Assembly (NCBI GenBank): GCA_037190845.1
Contig: JBBCJI010000005.1
Span: 1-64,000 of the forward strand
From: JBEBVQ01 sp037190845
GTDB lineage: Bacteria; Bacteroidota; Bacteroidia; Chitinophagales; Chitinophagaceae
Direction of reading: 5' to 3'
Length of the DNA: 64,000 bases
This document shows, piece by piece, positions 8,900-18,363 of this stretch. How positions within the stretch are numbered: position 1 is the stretch's first letter; each line of letters begins with the position of its first letter. Position numbers and translations under genes: made by a program. Below the pieces are notes generated by a model. The model did not search any database, was not told the DNA's origin, and saw only the letters and a program-made list of their open reading frames with translations.

Positions 8900-8907
8900 T
8901 GTGTACC

Positions 8908-8940
8908 CTGCATGCATGGTTTATTCTGTGTATGCAGGAC
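8908..8940. promoter_or_regulatory. Hairpin after nusA
   Basis: CCTGCATGCA and its near-complement TGTATGCAGG form a stem of about 10 bp between nusA and infB. No T-run follows, so it is not a typical intrinsic terminator. It could be an RNA-processing or stability structure. Confidence 0.4.
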
Positions 8941-9010
8941 ACCTGTCAGGCTCCGGGCAAGGTATAGGGCAGATTACGTACAACACCCCCCTTTTCTCAA
9001 CGAAAAAACG

Positions 9011-9018
9011 TAGGTTTG
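9011..9018 (+). promoter_or_regulatory. -7 element possibly serving infB
   Basis: TAGGTTTG matches TAnnTTTG and lies 61 bp before the infB ATG in the 180-bp gap after nusA. It suggests infB can also be transcribed separately. No convincing -33 was found. Confidence 0.4.
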
Positions 9019-9079
9019 CAGTTTGGAGAATGGGCTGGTGCAACGTATCAGGGCTATTTTTTTTTGACTAAAGTTTAGA

Positions 9080-12010
9080 ATGGCAACAGCAACCAAAACA
9101 CCAAGATTACTGGCCGCCGCCAAAGAGTTTAACATTGGCAAGGAGACGCTTCTGGAGTTTCTTACCGGTAAGGGGTTTGAGATTAATGCAAGTAATCCCA
9201 ATACCAAGCTTACGGAGGAGATGTATGATGCGTTGCAGGCGGAATTTGCCCAGGATAAACTGGCCAAACGCAAAAGCGATGAAATTGCTTTGCCTAAAGG
9301 GCCTTTGCTGGATAACCTGAAAAAGTCGAAAGAAGAGCTGGATCTGACGGTACGTGAGCAGAAGGATGAAGATGTAACAGAGCCCGCCCCGGCCGTACCG
9401 GAGAAGAAAAAGGAACAACCCCCGGTGTCCGCTACTCCGCCGCCGGTTGAAAAAGTGCAGCCGGCCGAAGATGAAAAGCCGGAAGAAACGCCGGTCCAGC
9501 CGGAAGAAACGGCTGAGCCGCCCGTTGCTCCCCCGCTGGCCAAGCCTGGCCGTCTGGAAGGGCCGAATGTGCTCGGCAAGATCAACCTGGATGAAATGAA
9601 CCTTTCGTCCCGCCCAAAGAAAGCTGCAGCAACGGCAAAAAAGAAGACGACGAAAAAAGAGGAGCAGCCGGAGCCGGTTGAAGAGCCCGCCGCTGACATG
9701 CCGCTTATTCCGGATACCGCAACAGAACCGCCGGTTACGGCATCTGCACCGGAAGAACCGCCGGTTTCAACTGAAGAGCCTGCAGCACCTCCCGCGCAGG
9801 ATCAGGATGCTCCCGGACATATTGAAATGAAGGCCCCCCGGCTGGAAGGACCTAAGATCATTGGTAAGATCGAACTGCCGGTAGCGCCGCCTCCGGGTAG
9901 TGGTAAAGAGGACAGCAGCCATAAAGAAAAGCGGAACCGGAAACGGATTCCGGTTCAGAAAAAACCGGAAACATTCCGTCCGGATCATTCCGGAGGAGGA
10001 GGCCCCCGTGGTGGTACAGGGCCGCGCAGTGGACAGGATCGCCGTGGCGGAGGAAATAATCGTGGCGGAGCACGTAATGACCGGCCGGCACAACAGGAAA
10101 TTGATACAAAAGAAATACAGAAGAAGATACAGGAAACACAGGCCAAGCTGGCCGGTGGTGGTTCCCGAAACAAAAATCTCAAAGCCAGATACCGCCGCAA
10201 CAAGCGTGAAGAAATGGCGGAAAAGCGTGCGGCAGCCGAGCAGGCCGATCAGGGTAATCTGATCCAGGTTACGGAGTTTATTTCCGTAAGTGAGTTGGCC
10301 AGCCTGCTCAACGTCAATTTTACCGAGGTGATCAGCAAGTGTATGAGTCTCGGTATCATGGTATCTATCAACCAGCGCCTGGATGCGGAGGTGATAGAGC
10401 TGGTTTCCAGCGAATTTGGCTATGATGTGGAGTTCATCAATCTCCAGCAGGAATCGGATATGGAAGAGGATGATGCGGCGGATGATGAAGCTGATCTGGT
10501 GCCCCGTGCGCCTATCGTGACGATCATGGGCCACGTGGATCATGGTAAAACTTCCCTGCTCGATTATATCCGCAGCGCCAATGTGGTGGCGGGTGAAGCG
10601 GGAGGCATTACACAGCATATCGGCGCCTACCAGGTGCAGACTACTTCCGGGAAACGTATCACCTTCCTTGATACGCCGGGTCACGAAGCGTTTACCGCCA
10701 TGCGTGCCCGCGGCGCCAAAGTGGCTGATGTGGCCGTGATCGTGATCGCGGCGGATGATGCTATCATGCCCCAGACAAAAGAAGCAATCTCACACGCACA
10801 GGCGGCAGGATTGCCGATGGTGTTTGCGCTGAATAAAATAGATAAGGAAGGAGCTAATCCCGAAAAGATCAAAGAACAGCTCTCCGCCATGAATATCCTG
10901 GTGGAAGACTGGGGCGGGAAATATCAGAGTCAGGAAATATCCGCCAAAAAAGGTCTGCATGTAGACCTGCTGCTCGAAAAGATCGGACTGGAGGCGGAGT
11001 TGCTTGAGTTGAAAGCCAATCCCGACCGTTATGCAAGCGGAAGTGTTATTGAGGCCTCGCTTGATAAAGGAAGGGGATACCAGGCAACGGTACTGATACA
11101 GAATGGTACGCTGGAGCAGGGAGATATGGTGGTATGCGGCCAGCATTACGGTAAAGTCAAAGCCATGTTTAACGAACGCGGCCAGCGGGTGACCACTGCC
11201 GGTCCGTCTGCCCCGGTGCAGGTGCTCGGTTTGAACGGAGCCCCTCAGGCTGGTGAAAAGTTCAAGGTATACGAAGATGAAAATGAAGCAAAGACGGTTG
11301 CTACTCACCGTGCGCAGATCATGCGCGAACAGGGTATCCGTGCCCGCAAGCACATTACCCTGGATGAAATAGGCCGTCGTCTTGCTTTAGGTAATTTCAA
11401 GGAACTGGGTGTTATTATCAAAGGTGATTTCGACGGATCTGTGGAAGCACTGAGCGATTCGCTCCAGAAACTGTCTACAGAAGAAGTAGCTGTGAACGTC
11501 GTACATAAGGGTGTCGGGCAGATTACGGAAAGCGATGTGCTGCTTGCCACTGCATCCGATGCGATCATTCTCGGCTTCCAGGTACGTCCCTCTATGCAGG
11601 CTGCCAAGCTGGCCGATCAGGAGAATATCGAGATCCGTACCTACTCCATCATTTACGATGCGATCGAAGAGATCAAGAGCGCGATGGAAGGTCTGCTGGA
11701 ACCCAAGGTGGAAAAGAAAACGGTTGCCAATATCGAGGTGCGCGAGGTATTTAAAATCAGCGGCGTAGGTACGATTGCCGGATGTTATGTGCTGGACGGC
11801 AAGATGACCCGGAACACCAAGCTGAATATCGTCCGGGACGGTATCGTGATCTATACGGGCGAGCTGGCTTCCCTTAAACGCTTTAAAGACGATGTGAAGG
11901 AAGTGAATGCCGGTTATGAATGCGGCTTGTCTGTAAAGAACTACAATGATGTGCGTGTTGGTGATATCATAGAAGGTTACGAAGAAGTAGAAGTAAAACG
12001 GACACTTTAG
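9080..12010 (+). CDS. infB: Translation initiation factor IF-2
   Basis: The 976-residue GTPase is long for IF-2 because of a Pro/Glu/Lys-rich, low-complexity N-terminal extension (about 90-390), usual in Bacteroidota. The extension contains two copies of a short motif, RLEGP(N/K)(V/I)(L/I)GKI, near 157 and 254, plus an Arg/Gly-rich tract near 310-340. An IF2-N domain lies at about 392-455. The G domain follows with GHVDHGKT (about 483), DTPGHEAF (about 531) and NKID (about 585), then domains II to IV. IF-2 recruits initiator tRNA to the 30S subunit and promotes subunit joining. Confidence 0.96.
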   Translation: MATATKTPRLLAAAKEFNIGKETLLEFLTGKGFEINASNPNTKLTEEMYDALQAEFAQDKLAKRKSDEIALPKGPLLDNLKKSKEELDLTVREQKDEDVTEPAPAVPEKKKEQPPVSATPPPVEKVQPAEDEKPEETPVQPEETAEPPVAPPLAKPGRLEGPNVLGKINLDEMNLSSRPKKAAATAKKKTTKKEEQPEPVEEPAADMPLIPDTATEPPVTASAPEEPPVSTEEPAAPPAQDQDAPGHIEMKAPRLEGPKIIGKIELPVAPPPGSGKEDSSHKEKRNRKRIPVQKKPETFRPDHSGGGGPRGGTGPRSGQDRRGGGNNRGGARNDRPAQQEIDTKEIQKKIQETQAKLAGGGSRNKNLKARYRRNKREEMAEKRAAAEQADQGNLIQVTEFISVSELASLLNVNFTEVISKCMSLGIMVSINQRLDAEVIELVSSEFGYDVEFINLQQESDMEEDDAADDEADLVPRAPIVTIMGHVDHGKTSLLDYIRSANVVAGEAGGITQHIGAYQVQTTSGKRITFLDTPGHEAFTAMRARGAKVADVAVIVIAADDAIMPQTKEAISHAQAAGLPMVFALNKIDKEGANPEKIKEQLSAMNILVEDWGGKYQSQEISAKKGLHVDLLLEKIGLEAELLELKANPDRYASGSVIEASLDKGRGYQATVLIQNGTLEQGDMVVCGQHYGKVKAMFNERGQRVTTAGPSAPVQVLGLNGAPQAGEKFKVYEDENEAKTVATHRAQIMREQGIRARKHITLDEIGRRLALGNFKELGVIIKGDFDGSVEALSDSLQKLSTEEVAVNVVHKGVGQITESDVLLATASDAIILGFQVRPSMQAAKLADQENIEIRTYSIIYDAIEEIKSAMEGLLEPKVEKKTVANIEVREVFKISGVGTIAGCYVLDGKMTRNTKLNIVRDGIVIYTGELASLKRFKDDVKEVNAGYECGLSVKNYNDVRVGDIIEGYEEVEVKRTL

Positions 12011-12060
12011 ACAGTTTTCTTTTGTATGGCTGATAACGATAACCTTACATCAAAGAACGG

Positions 12061-12137
12061 TGTCATCCTGACGAAGGAAGGATCCCACGTAATGCAGGAC
12101 ACTCATTTTGTGAGATCCTTACTTCGTCAGGATGACA
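12061..12137. repeat. Large palindromic repeat between infB and prfA
   Basis: TGTCATCCTGACGAAG (12061-12076) pairs perfectly with 12122-12137. The stem continues inward for 8 bp more with one mismatch, giving about 24 bp around a ~29-nt loop. The rest of the 316-bp gap holds no gene. The repeat may act as a transcript end between the two genes. Its sequence looks like a dispersed intergenic palindrome, but no second copy was found in this window. Confidence 0.75.
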
Positions 12138-12326
12138 CTGTGGATGGATTCATGCGCTACATCACTGTATCCATACAAATTCATCGCGCTGAATGATTCG
12201 CCGGAATAACATTGTACACCTTTTCAGTTCCTTATCCGTGTATCTTTCAACCCTCTTGTTATCAGCACGCCTCATTCCTTGCCGGAGCATTTAATTTTTT
12301 TGAATAATTCATAGCGGAGTTATAAC

Positions 12327-13409
12327 ATGAGTGCTATTCTTGAAAAACTGGAAGCCATCAAAGCGCGGTTCGATAATCTGGGCATATCGCTGACCAACCC
12401 TGAAATCGTAAGCGACAATAAGAAGTATGCACAGGTAAGTCGTGAATACCGCAAACTGGAAGAGATTGTCAAGGCGTACCTGCGTTACCGGAACTGCATA
12501 GACAGCATTGCGTTCAGCCGTGAAGTGCTTGCTACGGAAAGCGACACGGAATTGCGCGAGCTGGCAAAATCCGAGCTGGAAGAACAAGAGATCCTGAAAG
12601 AAGAGCTGGAAGCGGAAGTGCGCCGGCTATTAGTCCCTAAAGATCCACAAGATGAAAAAAATGCAGTGCTTGAAATCCGCGCCGGTACGGGTGGGGATGA
12701 GGCCAGCATTTTTGCCGGCGACCTGCTGCGTATGTACATACGTTATAGTGAACGAAAAGGATGGAAAGTCGCATTGGTCAGCGAGACGGAAGGAACTGTG
12801 GGAGGATATAAAGAAGTATTGCTCGAAGTGCAGGGAGATGATGTATACGGTACATTGAAATTTGAAAGCGGCGTACACCGGGTACAGCGTGTGCCTGCAA
12901 CGGAAGCCAGCGGGAGGATACATACATCTGCTGCTACAGTTGCTGTGATGCCCGAAGCAGAAGAGATAGATTTTGAGCTGAAGGAGAGCGATCTGAAGAT
13001 GGAAACCGCCCGGAGCGGAGGCGCTGGCGGACAGAATGTTAATAAGGTAGAAACAAAAGTAATCCTTACCCATATCCCTACCGGCACCGTCGTAACCTGC
13101 CAGACGGAGCGTACCCAGCTCGGAAACCGTGAAAAAGCAACCCAGATGATGCGTACCCGTCTGTACGAAGAGCAGGTGCGCAAGCACGAAGAAGAGATTG
13201 CCGGCAGAAGGAAGAGCCTGGTAAGCACCGGCGACCGCTCTGCAAAGATCCGTACGTACAATTACCCCCAGGGGCGCATCACTGACCACCGCATCAATAT
13301 GACGTTGTATAATCTGGACGATTTTATGAATGGTAATATCCAGGAAATGCTGGAAGCGCTCCAGTTTGCTGAAAACGCTGAAAAAATGCAGGCCGGAGAA
13401 AGTGTCTGA
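12327..13409 (+). CDS. prfA: Peptide chain release factor 1
   Basis: The 360-residue protein carries the GGQ catalytic loop (SGGAGGQN, about 231-238), which triggers peptidyl-tRNA hydrolysis. It also has the RF1-type stop-codon-reading tripeptide PAT (about 190) in the context RVPATEASGRIHTS, so it should recognise UAA and UAG. Length is exactly that of the family. It stands 316 bp downstream of infB beyond a palindromic repeat and probably has its own promoter. Confidence 0.96.
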   Translation: MSAILEKLEAIKARFDNLGISLTNPEIVSDNKKYAQVSREYRKLEEIVKAYLRYRNCIDSIAFSREVLATESDTELRELAKSELEEQEILKEELEAEVRRLLVPKDPQDEKNAVLEIRAGTGGDEASIFAGDLLRMYIRYSERKGWKVALVSETEGTVGGYKEVLLEVQGDDVYGTLKFESGVHRVQRVPATEASGRIHTSAATVAVMPEAEEIDFELKESDLKMETARSGGAGGQNVNKVETKVILTHIPTGTVVTCQTERTQLGNREKATQMMRTRLYEEQVRKHEEEIAGRRKSLVSTGDRSAKIRTYNYPQGRITDHRINMTLYNLDDFMNGNIQEMLEALQFAENAEKMQAGESV

Positions 13410-13511
13410 CCGGATAATAAAACCACTGTTACATCGTTAATGTACAAAATCTTGTTATTTTCGCCTGGACGGAATTTGAATCTTCTTAATTAATCTAAAT
13501 TTAATTATTGC

Positions 13512-14483
13512 ATGACCCCCCGATTTGATCTGATTGATATAGTCCAAACCCTGTATCAGCGTCGTCGTTTTCTGCTTTGGTTTACGCTGCTTGCTGCTGT
13601 ATTGGGAGTTGTCGGGTATCTGATCCAAAATAAAAAGTATAAAGCAAAGGCAGAGGTAGTCGTCGCGAACCCTTTGTATGCAGACCGCAACCACTTTTTT
13701 CGTACAAACGCCGACCGGTATATTGATTATTTTGCCGGGGAAGATGATCTTGACCGGGTTATGGCCATTGCTATGTCTGACCAGGTGAAAAATACTATTG
13801 TTGAACAAATGGGTTTGTTTAAACATTACAAGCTGAACCCGGATGATGAAAAGGATGTGTTATTGCTTGACTCACGCTGGAAGAAATATTTCAAAGTAAC
13901 CCGGACTGAATACAAGAATATGGAGGTGATGTTTACGGATCATGACCCCCAAATGGCGGCGGATGTTGTTAATGACGCTGTCCGGGTAATTGAAAATGCA
14001 TACCGGAGCTTTTACATGTCCATAAAAGGTCAGATGCATCGTTCCCTGCATGATAAAGTGCTGGAAGCCGATAGCATGGTTGCTTTGCTTACGGATTCCC
14101 TGGCAGCACTTCGTGAAGAATACCAGATATATGACATCCTGAATCCGGCGCGTATGAATACCATTGTCGGCAGTCTAAAAAATAATGGACATAAGCATTT
14201 CGGGCGTGGTGTGGAAGAGATCCAAAACTTATCTTCCATAAAAGACCGGTGGGTTATAGATCGTTCCGATTACCTCTCGTTACTGAACGAATTTTCAACA
14301 GGTACGAGGCCTGATGAGCTGTCCTTTATAAATGTGATCACACCGGCTACGCCTCCGGTAAAGCCGGCTGGTTTGAATATGATGTTGACGATGATTGCCT
14401 GCGCACTTGTCGGCCTTTTCATAAGTGCGATCATCGTATTGCTTAATGCGTATTTCCGGGCTTTGCTTGTTGTCCGCCGTTGA
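13512..14483 (+). CDS. Wzz/GNVR-type polysaccharide chain-length protein
   Basis: The 323-residue protein has one membrane helix near each end (about 20-38 and 287-312) enclosing a large, mostly helical periplasmic region. This is the layout of polysaccharide co-polymerases (Wzz family). The second helix is preceded by a proline-rich ITPATPPVKPAGL segment, a usual feature. It lacks a cytoplasmic tyrosine kinase domain. These proteins set the length of O-antigen or exopolysaccharide chains. An O-antigen ligase/polymerase starts 1 nt after its stop, so the two are coupled. Confidence 0.8.
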   Translation: MTPRFDLIDIVQTLYQRRRFLLWFTLLAAVLGVVGYLIQNKKYKAKAEVVVANPLYADRNHFFRTNADRYIDYFAGEDDLDRVMAIAMSDQVKNTIVEQMGLFKHYKLNPDDEKDVLLLDSRWKKYFKVTRTEYKNMEVMFTDHDPQMAADVVNDAVRVIENAYRSFYMSIKGQMHRSLHDKVLEADSMVALLTDSLAALREEYQIYDILNPARMNTIVGSLKNNGHKHFGRGVEEIQNLSSIKDRWVIDRSDYLSLLNEFSTGTRPDELSFINVITPATPPVKPAGLNMMLTMIACALVGLFISAIIVLLNAYFRALLVVRR

Positions 14484-14484
14484 G

Positions 14485-15969
14485 ATGCAGATGTTGCTTT
14501 CATATCAGAAGTGGTTTCAGCCGGCTTGTATCGCAGTCACATTGCTGAGCATCCTGCTGTATGCCTGTACCGGTCACAATATGTTTCTGGCAGCACCTTT
14601 TGTTGTCATGTACATGGTATTGGTGATGCTCAACTGGAAGCTGGCATACTGGATTCTGCTTTTTTTGATTCCCGTTTCCATTCATCTTGAATTCTTTAAC
14701 GCAACGCTTTCCACCTCAGCTCCGGATGAGCCGATAATGTGGATATTCCTGCTATTGTTTGCCATATTATTTTCTGGTAATCCGCGCCTGTTGCCGGAAT
14801 GGTGGTGGCGGAATCCGCTTGTACTGATAATTGTGCTGCAGTATCTTTGGCTTATTGTCGCAGTCATCTATACCAAAGAGCCGCTTGTCAGTACAAAATT
14901 CCTGGTAGCCAAAACATGGTTCCTTGTTTCTTTTTTTATCTTCCCGGCACTGGTGTTTTCAGAAAAAAAGGATTTTAAGCTGGCTTTCCGGATATTTCTC
15001 ATCCCACTGGTAGCAACCATGCTCATTATCCTCTTTCGTCATTACCAGTATGGGTTTAATTTCAGGAAGGTAGAGAAAGCGATCAGTCCCATCTATTATA
15101 ATCATGTGGAGTATTCTACCGTAATCTCCATGTTTTTCCCGTTATTATGCATGGCTTATCCCCTTACCAAGGGTAAAAAAAGATGGGTACGGCTTCTGGT
15201 ACTGTTGTCCATCCTGTTCTTTTTGCCGCTTATTTATCTCACCTATGCACGTGCAGCTATGGTGGCGGTCATATTTGCCGCATGTATTGGTATTGCGATC
15301 CGGATGCGGCTGGTAAACCTGGTAATGCCTGTTTTTTATGCAATGATCATTCTGATCGTAGCATATATGGTCAATAATAACAGGTATATTGACTTTCGCC
15401 CTCACTACGAACGTACTTATATGCATGGCAACTTTTCATCGCATATGCTGGCTACATTCCGGGGGCAGGATATGTCTTCCATGGAGCGGTTTTACCGATG
15501 GATTGCAGCTGTACGGATGAGCCGGGAACATCCCTGGACGGGCTATGGACCTAATGCCTTTTATTCCTATTACAAGCCGCATGCCGTATCATCCTTCCGT
15601 ACCTATGTGAGCCGAAACCCGGAACGCTCCACGACGCATAATTATTTCCTTTTTATGTTGGTGGAGCAAGGCTGGCCGGCTATGATCCTGTATGCAATCC
15701 TGATTATGGTTGTATTTGCACAGGCACAAAAAATTTATCATCGTTTTAAAGGGCATGACCGGTTTTATCAATACGTAACGCTTGGCGTGGTGATGATGTT
15801 TGCTGCCGGGTTTATTAATAATTTCTTTTCAGAACTGATTGAGACACATAAGGTTGGAGCTTTATTTTACATCGGCATTGCCCTTCTCGTCGTCCTTGAC
15901 CGGAAAAGTAAACAATTGATCCGGGAAGGAGCAAGCGACGTATCTCATGAAGATACGGAAAAAAGCTGA
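14485..15969 (+). CDS. O-antigen ligase/polymerase family membrane protein
   Basis: I choose the ATG one base after the upstream stop, giving 494 residues (MQMLLSYQ...). An in-frame ATG 60 bp earlier would overlap the chain-length gene. The protein has about a dozen hydrophobic segments and a large periplasmic loop (about 330-400). That loop has the Wzy_C-type signature: GYGPNAF followed by a His in STTHNYFLFMLVEQG. Members join polysaccharide chains to lipid A core or polymerise repeat units at the periplasmic face. The Wzz-like partner immediately upstream supports this. Ligase versus polymerase cannot be decided here. Confidence 0.8.
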   Translation: MQMLLSYQKWFQPACIAVTLLSILLYACTGHNMFLAAPFVVMYMVLVMLNWKLAYWILLFLIPVSIHLEFFNATLSTSAPDEPIMWIFLLLFAILFSGNPRLLPEWWWRNPLVLIIVLQYLWLIVAVIYTKEPLVSTKFLVAKTWFLVSFFIFPALVFSEKKDFKLAFRIFLIPLVATMLIILFRHYQYGFNFRKVEKAISPIYYNHVEYSTVISMFFPLLCMAYPLTKGKKRWVRLLVLLSILFFLPLIYLTYARAAMVAVIFAACIGIAIRMRLVNLVMPVFYAMIILIVAYMVNNNRYIDFRPHYERTYMHGNFSSHMLATFRGQDMSSMERFYRWIAAVRMSREHPWTGYGPNAFYSYYKPHAVSSFRTYVSRNPERSTTHNYFLFMLVEQGWPAMILYAILIMVVFAQAQKIYHRFKGHDRFYQYVTLGVVMMFAAGFINNFFSELIETHKVGALFYIGIALLVVLDRKSKQLIREGASDVSHEDTEKS

Positions 15970-16039
15970 CATGCTCCGTCCGGAAAGACAACCATTTTAC
16001 GGTTTATTTCCCTGATACATAGACCTGTAATATGGGGCT

Positions 16040-16082
16040 ATGAAAACTAACAATCACCCGGATAGGGATGATAAGTTTTCAT
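16040..16082. promoter_or_regulatory. Interrupted palindrome upstream of sufB
   Basis: ATGAAAACT (16040-16048) is mirrored perfectly by AGTTTTCAT (16074-16082). A weaker inner pair (AATCACCC with GGGATGAT) lies between. It ends 4 bp before the sufB -7 element, so on DNA it is placed like an operator. As RNA from upstream it could be a transcript-end hairpin, but it lacks a T-run. Confidence 0.45.
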
Positions 16083-16086
16083 GACG

Positions 16087-16094
16087 TAGCTTTG
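16087..16094 (+). promoter_or_regulatory. -7 element of the suf operon
   Basis: TAGCTTTG is an exact TAnnTTTG match followed by C. It ends only 4 bp before the sufB ATG, so the predicted message would be leaderless or nearly so. Confidence 0.5.
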
Positions 16095-16098
16095 CAGT

Positions 16099-17544
16099 AT
16101 GGAAACTGAAAACAAGATACTTGAAGAGTTGGCCAATAGTGAGTATGAGTTTGGTTTCGTGACAGATATAGATATGGAGGTGGCTCCTCCGGGACTGAAT
16201 GAAGATACCATCCGGTTTATATCAAAAAAGAAGAACGAACCCGAGTGGCTGCTGGAATGGCGGCTGAAAGGATACAAGGCGTTTCTGGAAATGGAATCAC
16301 CTGAATGGCAGAATTTTACATTCCCGGAAATTGATTATCAGGGTATATCTTATTATGCTGCCCCGAAACAGCAGGCAAAATATAATAGCCTTGATGAAGT
16401 AGACCCGGAATTGCTGCGGACATTTGAGAAGTTGGGCATTCCGATATCCGAGCAGAAATCGCTCGCAGGTGTGGCCGTGGATGCGGTTTTTGACAGTGTT
16501 TCGGTAGCTACTACCTATAAAGAGCATTTGAACAAGCTGGGTATTATCTTTTGTTCCATGAGCGAAGCCATACAGGAGCATCCTGAACTGGTAAGGAAAT
16601 ATCTGGGTACCGTTGTGCCCCATTCCGATAACCTTTTTGCGGCATTGAATACGGCTGTGTTTACCGACGGCTCTTTTGTATATATTCCCAAAGGCGTGCG
16701 TTGCCCGATGGAATTGTCTACCTATTTCCGGATCAATACGGCCAATACCGGTCAGTTTGAACGTACGCTGATTGTGGCTGATGAAGGAAGTTATGTAAGC
16801 TATCTTGAGGGATGTACGGCGCCGATGCGCGATGAAAATCAATTGCATGCCGCTGTTGTGGAACTGGTTGCGCTGAAAGATGCAGAGATTAAATATTCTA
16901 CCGTGCAGAACTGGTATCCAGGTGATAAAGACGGTAAGGGTGGGATCTATAATTTTGTGACAAAGAGAGGCGTTTGTCGTGGTGAACGATCACGAATCTC
17001 CTGGACGCAGGTGGAGACAGGCTCTGCTATTACCTGGAAATATCCGAGTGTATTGCTGATTGGTGAGCATTCGTCCGGTGAGTTCTATTCCGTGGCAGTT
17101 ACGAAAGGAAAACAGATTGCCGATACCGGTACCAAGATGCATCATATTGGTGCGCATACCAAGAGCCGTATCATATCCAAAGGTATTTCTGCCGGCGAGG
17201 GAGAGAATAACTACCGGGGACTGGTACAAGTGGGTAACCGGGCAAATCATGCACGCAATTTTACGCAGTGTGATTCGCTGCTGATCGGGAACCGCTGCGG
17301 AGCACATACATTCCCCTACATAGAATCAAGAAATAACACGGCTACCGTAGAGCACGAAGCTACCACCTCGCGTATCGGCGAAGACCAGATTTTTTATCTG
17401 AACCAGCGTGGTATAGATACCGAGAAAGCAGTGGCGCTGATCGTTAATGGTTATGCCCGTGAAGTGCTCAATCAGTTGCCGATGGAGTTTGCCGTAGAGG
17501 CACAAAAGTTATTGTCGCTTACGCTGGAAGGCAGTGTGGGATAA
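16099..17544 (+). CDS. sufB: Fe-S cluster assembly scaffold subunit SufB
   Basis: At 481 residues this matches SufB length. It has the SufBD beta-helix core and family-typical segments such as YIPKGVRCPMELSTYFRIN (about 194-212) and ENNYRGLVQVG. The C-terminal region has the conserved IESRNNTATVEHEATTSRI stretch (about 410). SufB forms the SufBC2D scaffold, on which nascent Fe-S clusters are built from SufE-delivered sulfur. It is the first gene of sufB-C-D-S-E-DUF59, all on the plus strand with short gaps. Confidence 0.96.
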   Translation: METENKILEELANSEYEFGFVTDIDMEVAPPGLNEDTIRFISKKKNEPEWLLEWRLKGYKAFLEMESPEWQNFTFPEIDYQGISYYAAPKQQAKYNSLDEVDPELLRTFEKLGIPISEQKSLAGVAVDAVFDSVSVATTYKEHLNKLGIIFCSMSEAIQEHPELVRKYLGTVVPHSDNLFAALNTAVFTDGSFVYIPKGVRCPMELSTYFRINTANTGQFERTLIVADEGSYVSYLEGCTAPMRDENQLHAAVVELVALKDAEIKYSTVQNWYPGDKDGKGGIYNFVTKRGVCRGERSRISWTQVETGSAITWKYPSVLLIGEHSSGEFYSVAVTKGKQIADTGTKMHHIGAHTKSRIISKGISAGEGENNYRGLVQVGNRANHARNFTQCDSLLIGNRCGAHTFPYIESRNNTATVEHEATTSRIGEDQIFYLNQRGIDTEKAVALIVNGYAREVLNQLPMEFAVEAQKLLSLTLEGSVG

Positions 17545-17592
17545 CATGACCATTTTTTAAACGACTACTTATTTATAAACACAAAAAACAGT

Positions 17593-18363
17593 ATGCTGAC
17601 AATAAAGAATCTGCACGCCTCTGTTAATGGTAAAGAGATCCTGAAAGGAATAGACCTGCAGGTGCGTGCCGGTGAAGTACATGCCATTATGGGACCAAAC
17701 GGATCTGGTAAAAGTTCGCTCGCTTCCGTACTGGCAGGCAGGGATAATTATGAAATAACAGACGGCGAAGTATGGCTGGACGGAAAGAATCTGCTGGATA
17801 TGAGCCCGGAAGACCGGGCGAGGGAAGGGGTATTTCTTGCGTTTCAATATCCGGTGGAAATACCGGGCGTTTCGAATATTAATTTTCTGAAAACAGCGCT
17901 TGCTGAAGTGCGGGCATATCGTGGCCTGCCTCCTTTGTCTGCCAAGGAATTTCTGAAGCTTACCAAAGAAAAACAGGAGCTCGTTGCTTTCGAAGCCAAG
18001 CTGGCTAACCGTTCTCTGAATGAAGGTTTCTCCGGTGGAGAGAAAAAACGCAATGAAATATTCCAGCTCGCCATGCTGGAGCCGAAGCTTTCCATACTCG
18101 ACGAAACGGATTCCGGATTGGATATTGATGCCCTGCGTATCGTATCCGATGGCGTGAACAAGCTGCGCAATAATGAAAATGCCTTTATTGTCATTACGCA
18201 CTATCAGCGCCTGCTCAATCATATAGTCCCTGATTTTGTACACGTACTTTATGATGGCCGCATTGTGCGTTCAGGAGATAAATCCCTGGCACTGGAGCTG
18301 GAAGAAAAAGGTTACGACTGGCTGAAAGAATTGTATCATTCAGGAGCATTACAAACATCATGA
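17593..18363 (+). CDS. sufC: Fe-S assembly ATPase SufC
   Basis: This 256-residue ABC ATPase has Walker A GPNGSGKS (34-41), a signature region FSGGEKKR (about 145), and Walker B LSILDETDSGLD (about 165). The ETDSGLD form is typical of SufC rather than transporter ATPases. SufC works in the cytosolic SufBC2D complex, with ATP binding driving scaffold rearrangement. Its stop overlaps the sufD start (ATGA), indicating translational coupling. Confidence 0.96.
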   Translation: MLTIKNLHASVNGKEILKGIDLQVRAGEVHAIMGPNGSGKSSLASVLAGRDNYEITDGEVWLDGKNLLDMSPEDRAREGVFLAFQYPVEIPGVSNINFLKTALAEVRAYRGLPPLSAKEFLKLTKEKQELVAFEAKLANRSLNEGFSGGEKKRNEIFQLAMLEPKLSILDETDSGLDIDALRIVSDGVNKLRNNENAFIVITHYQRLLNHIVPDFVHVLYDGRIVRSGDKSLALELEEKGYDWLKELYHSGALQTS

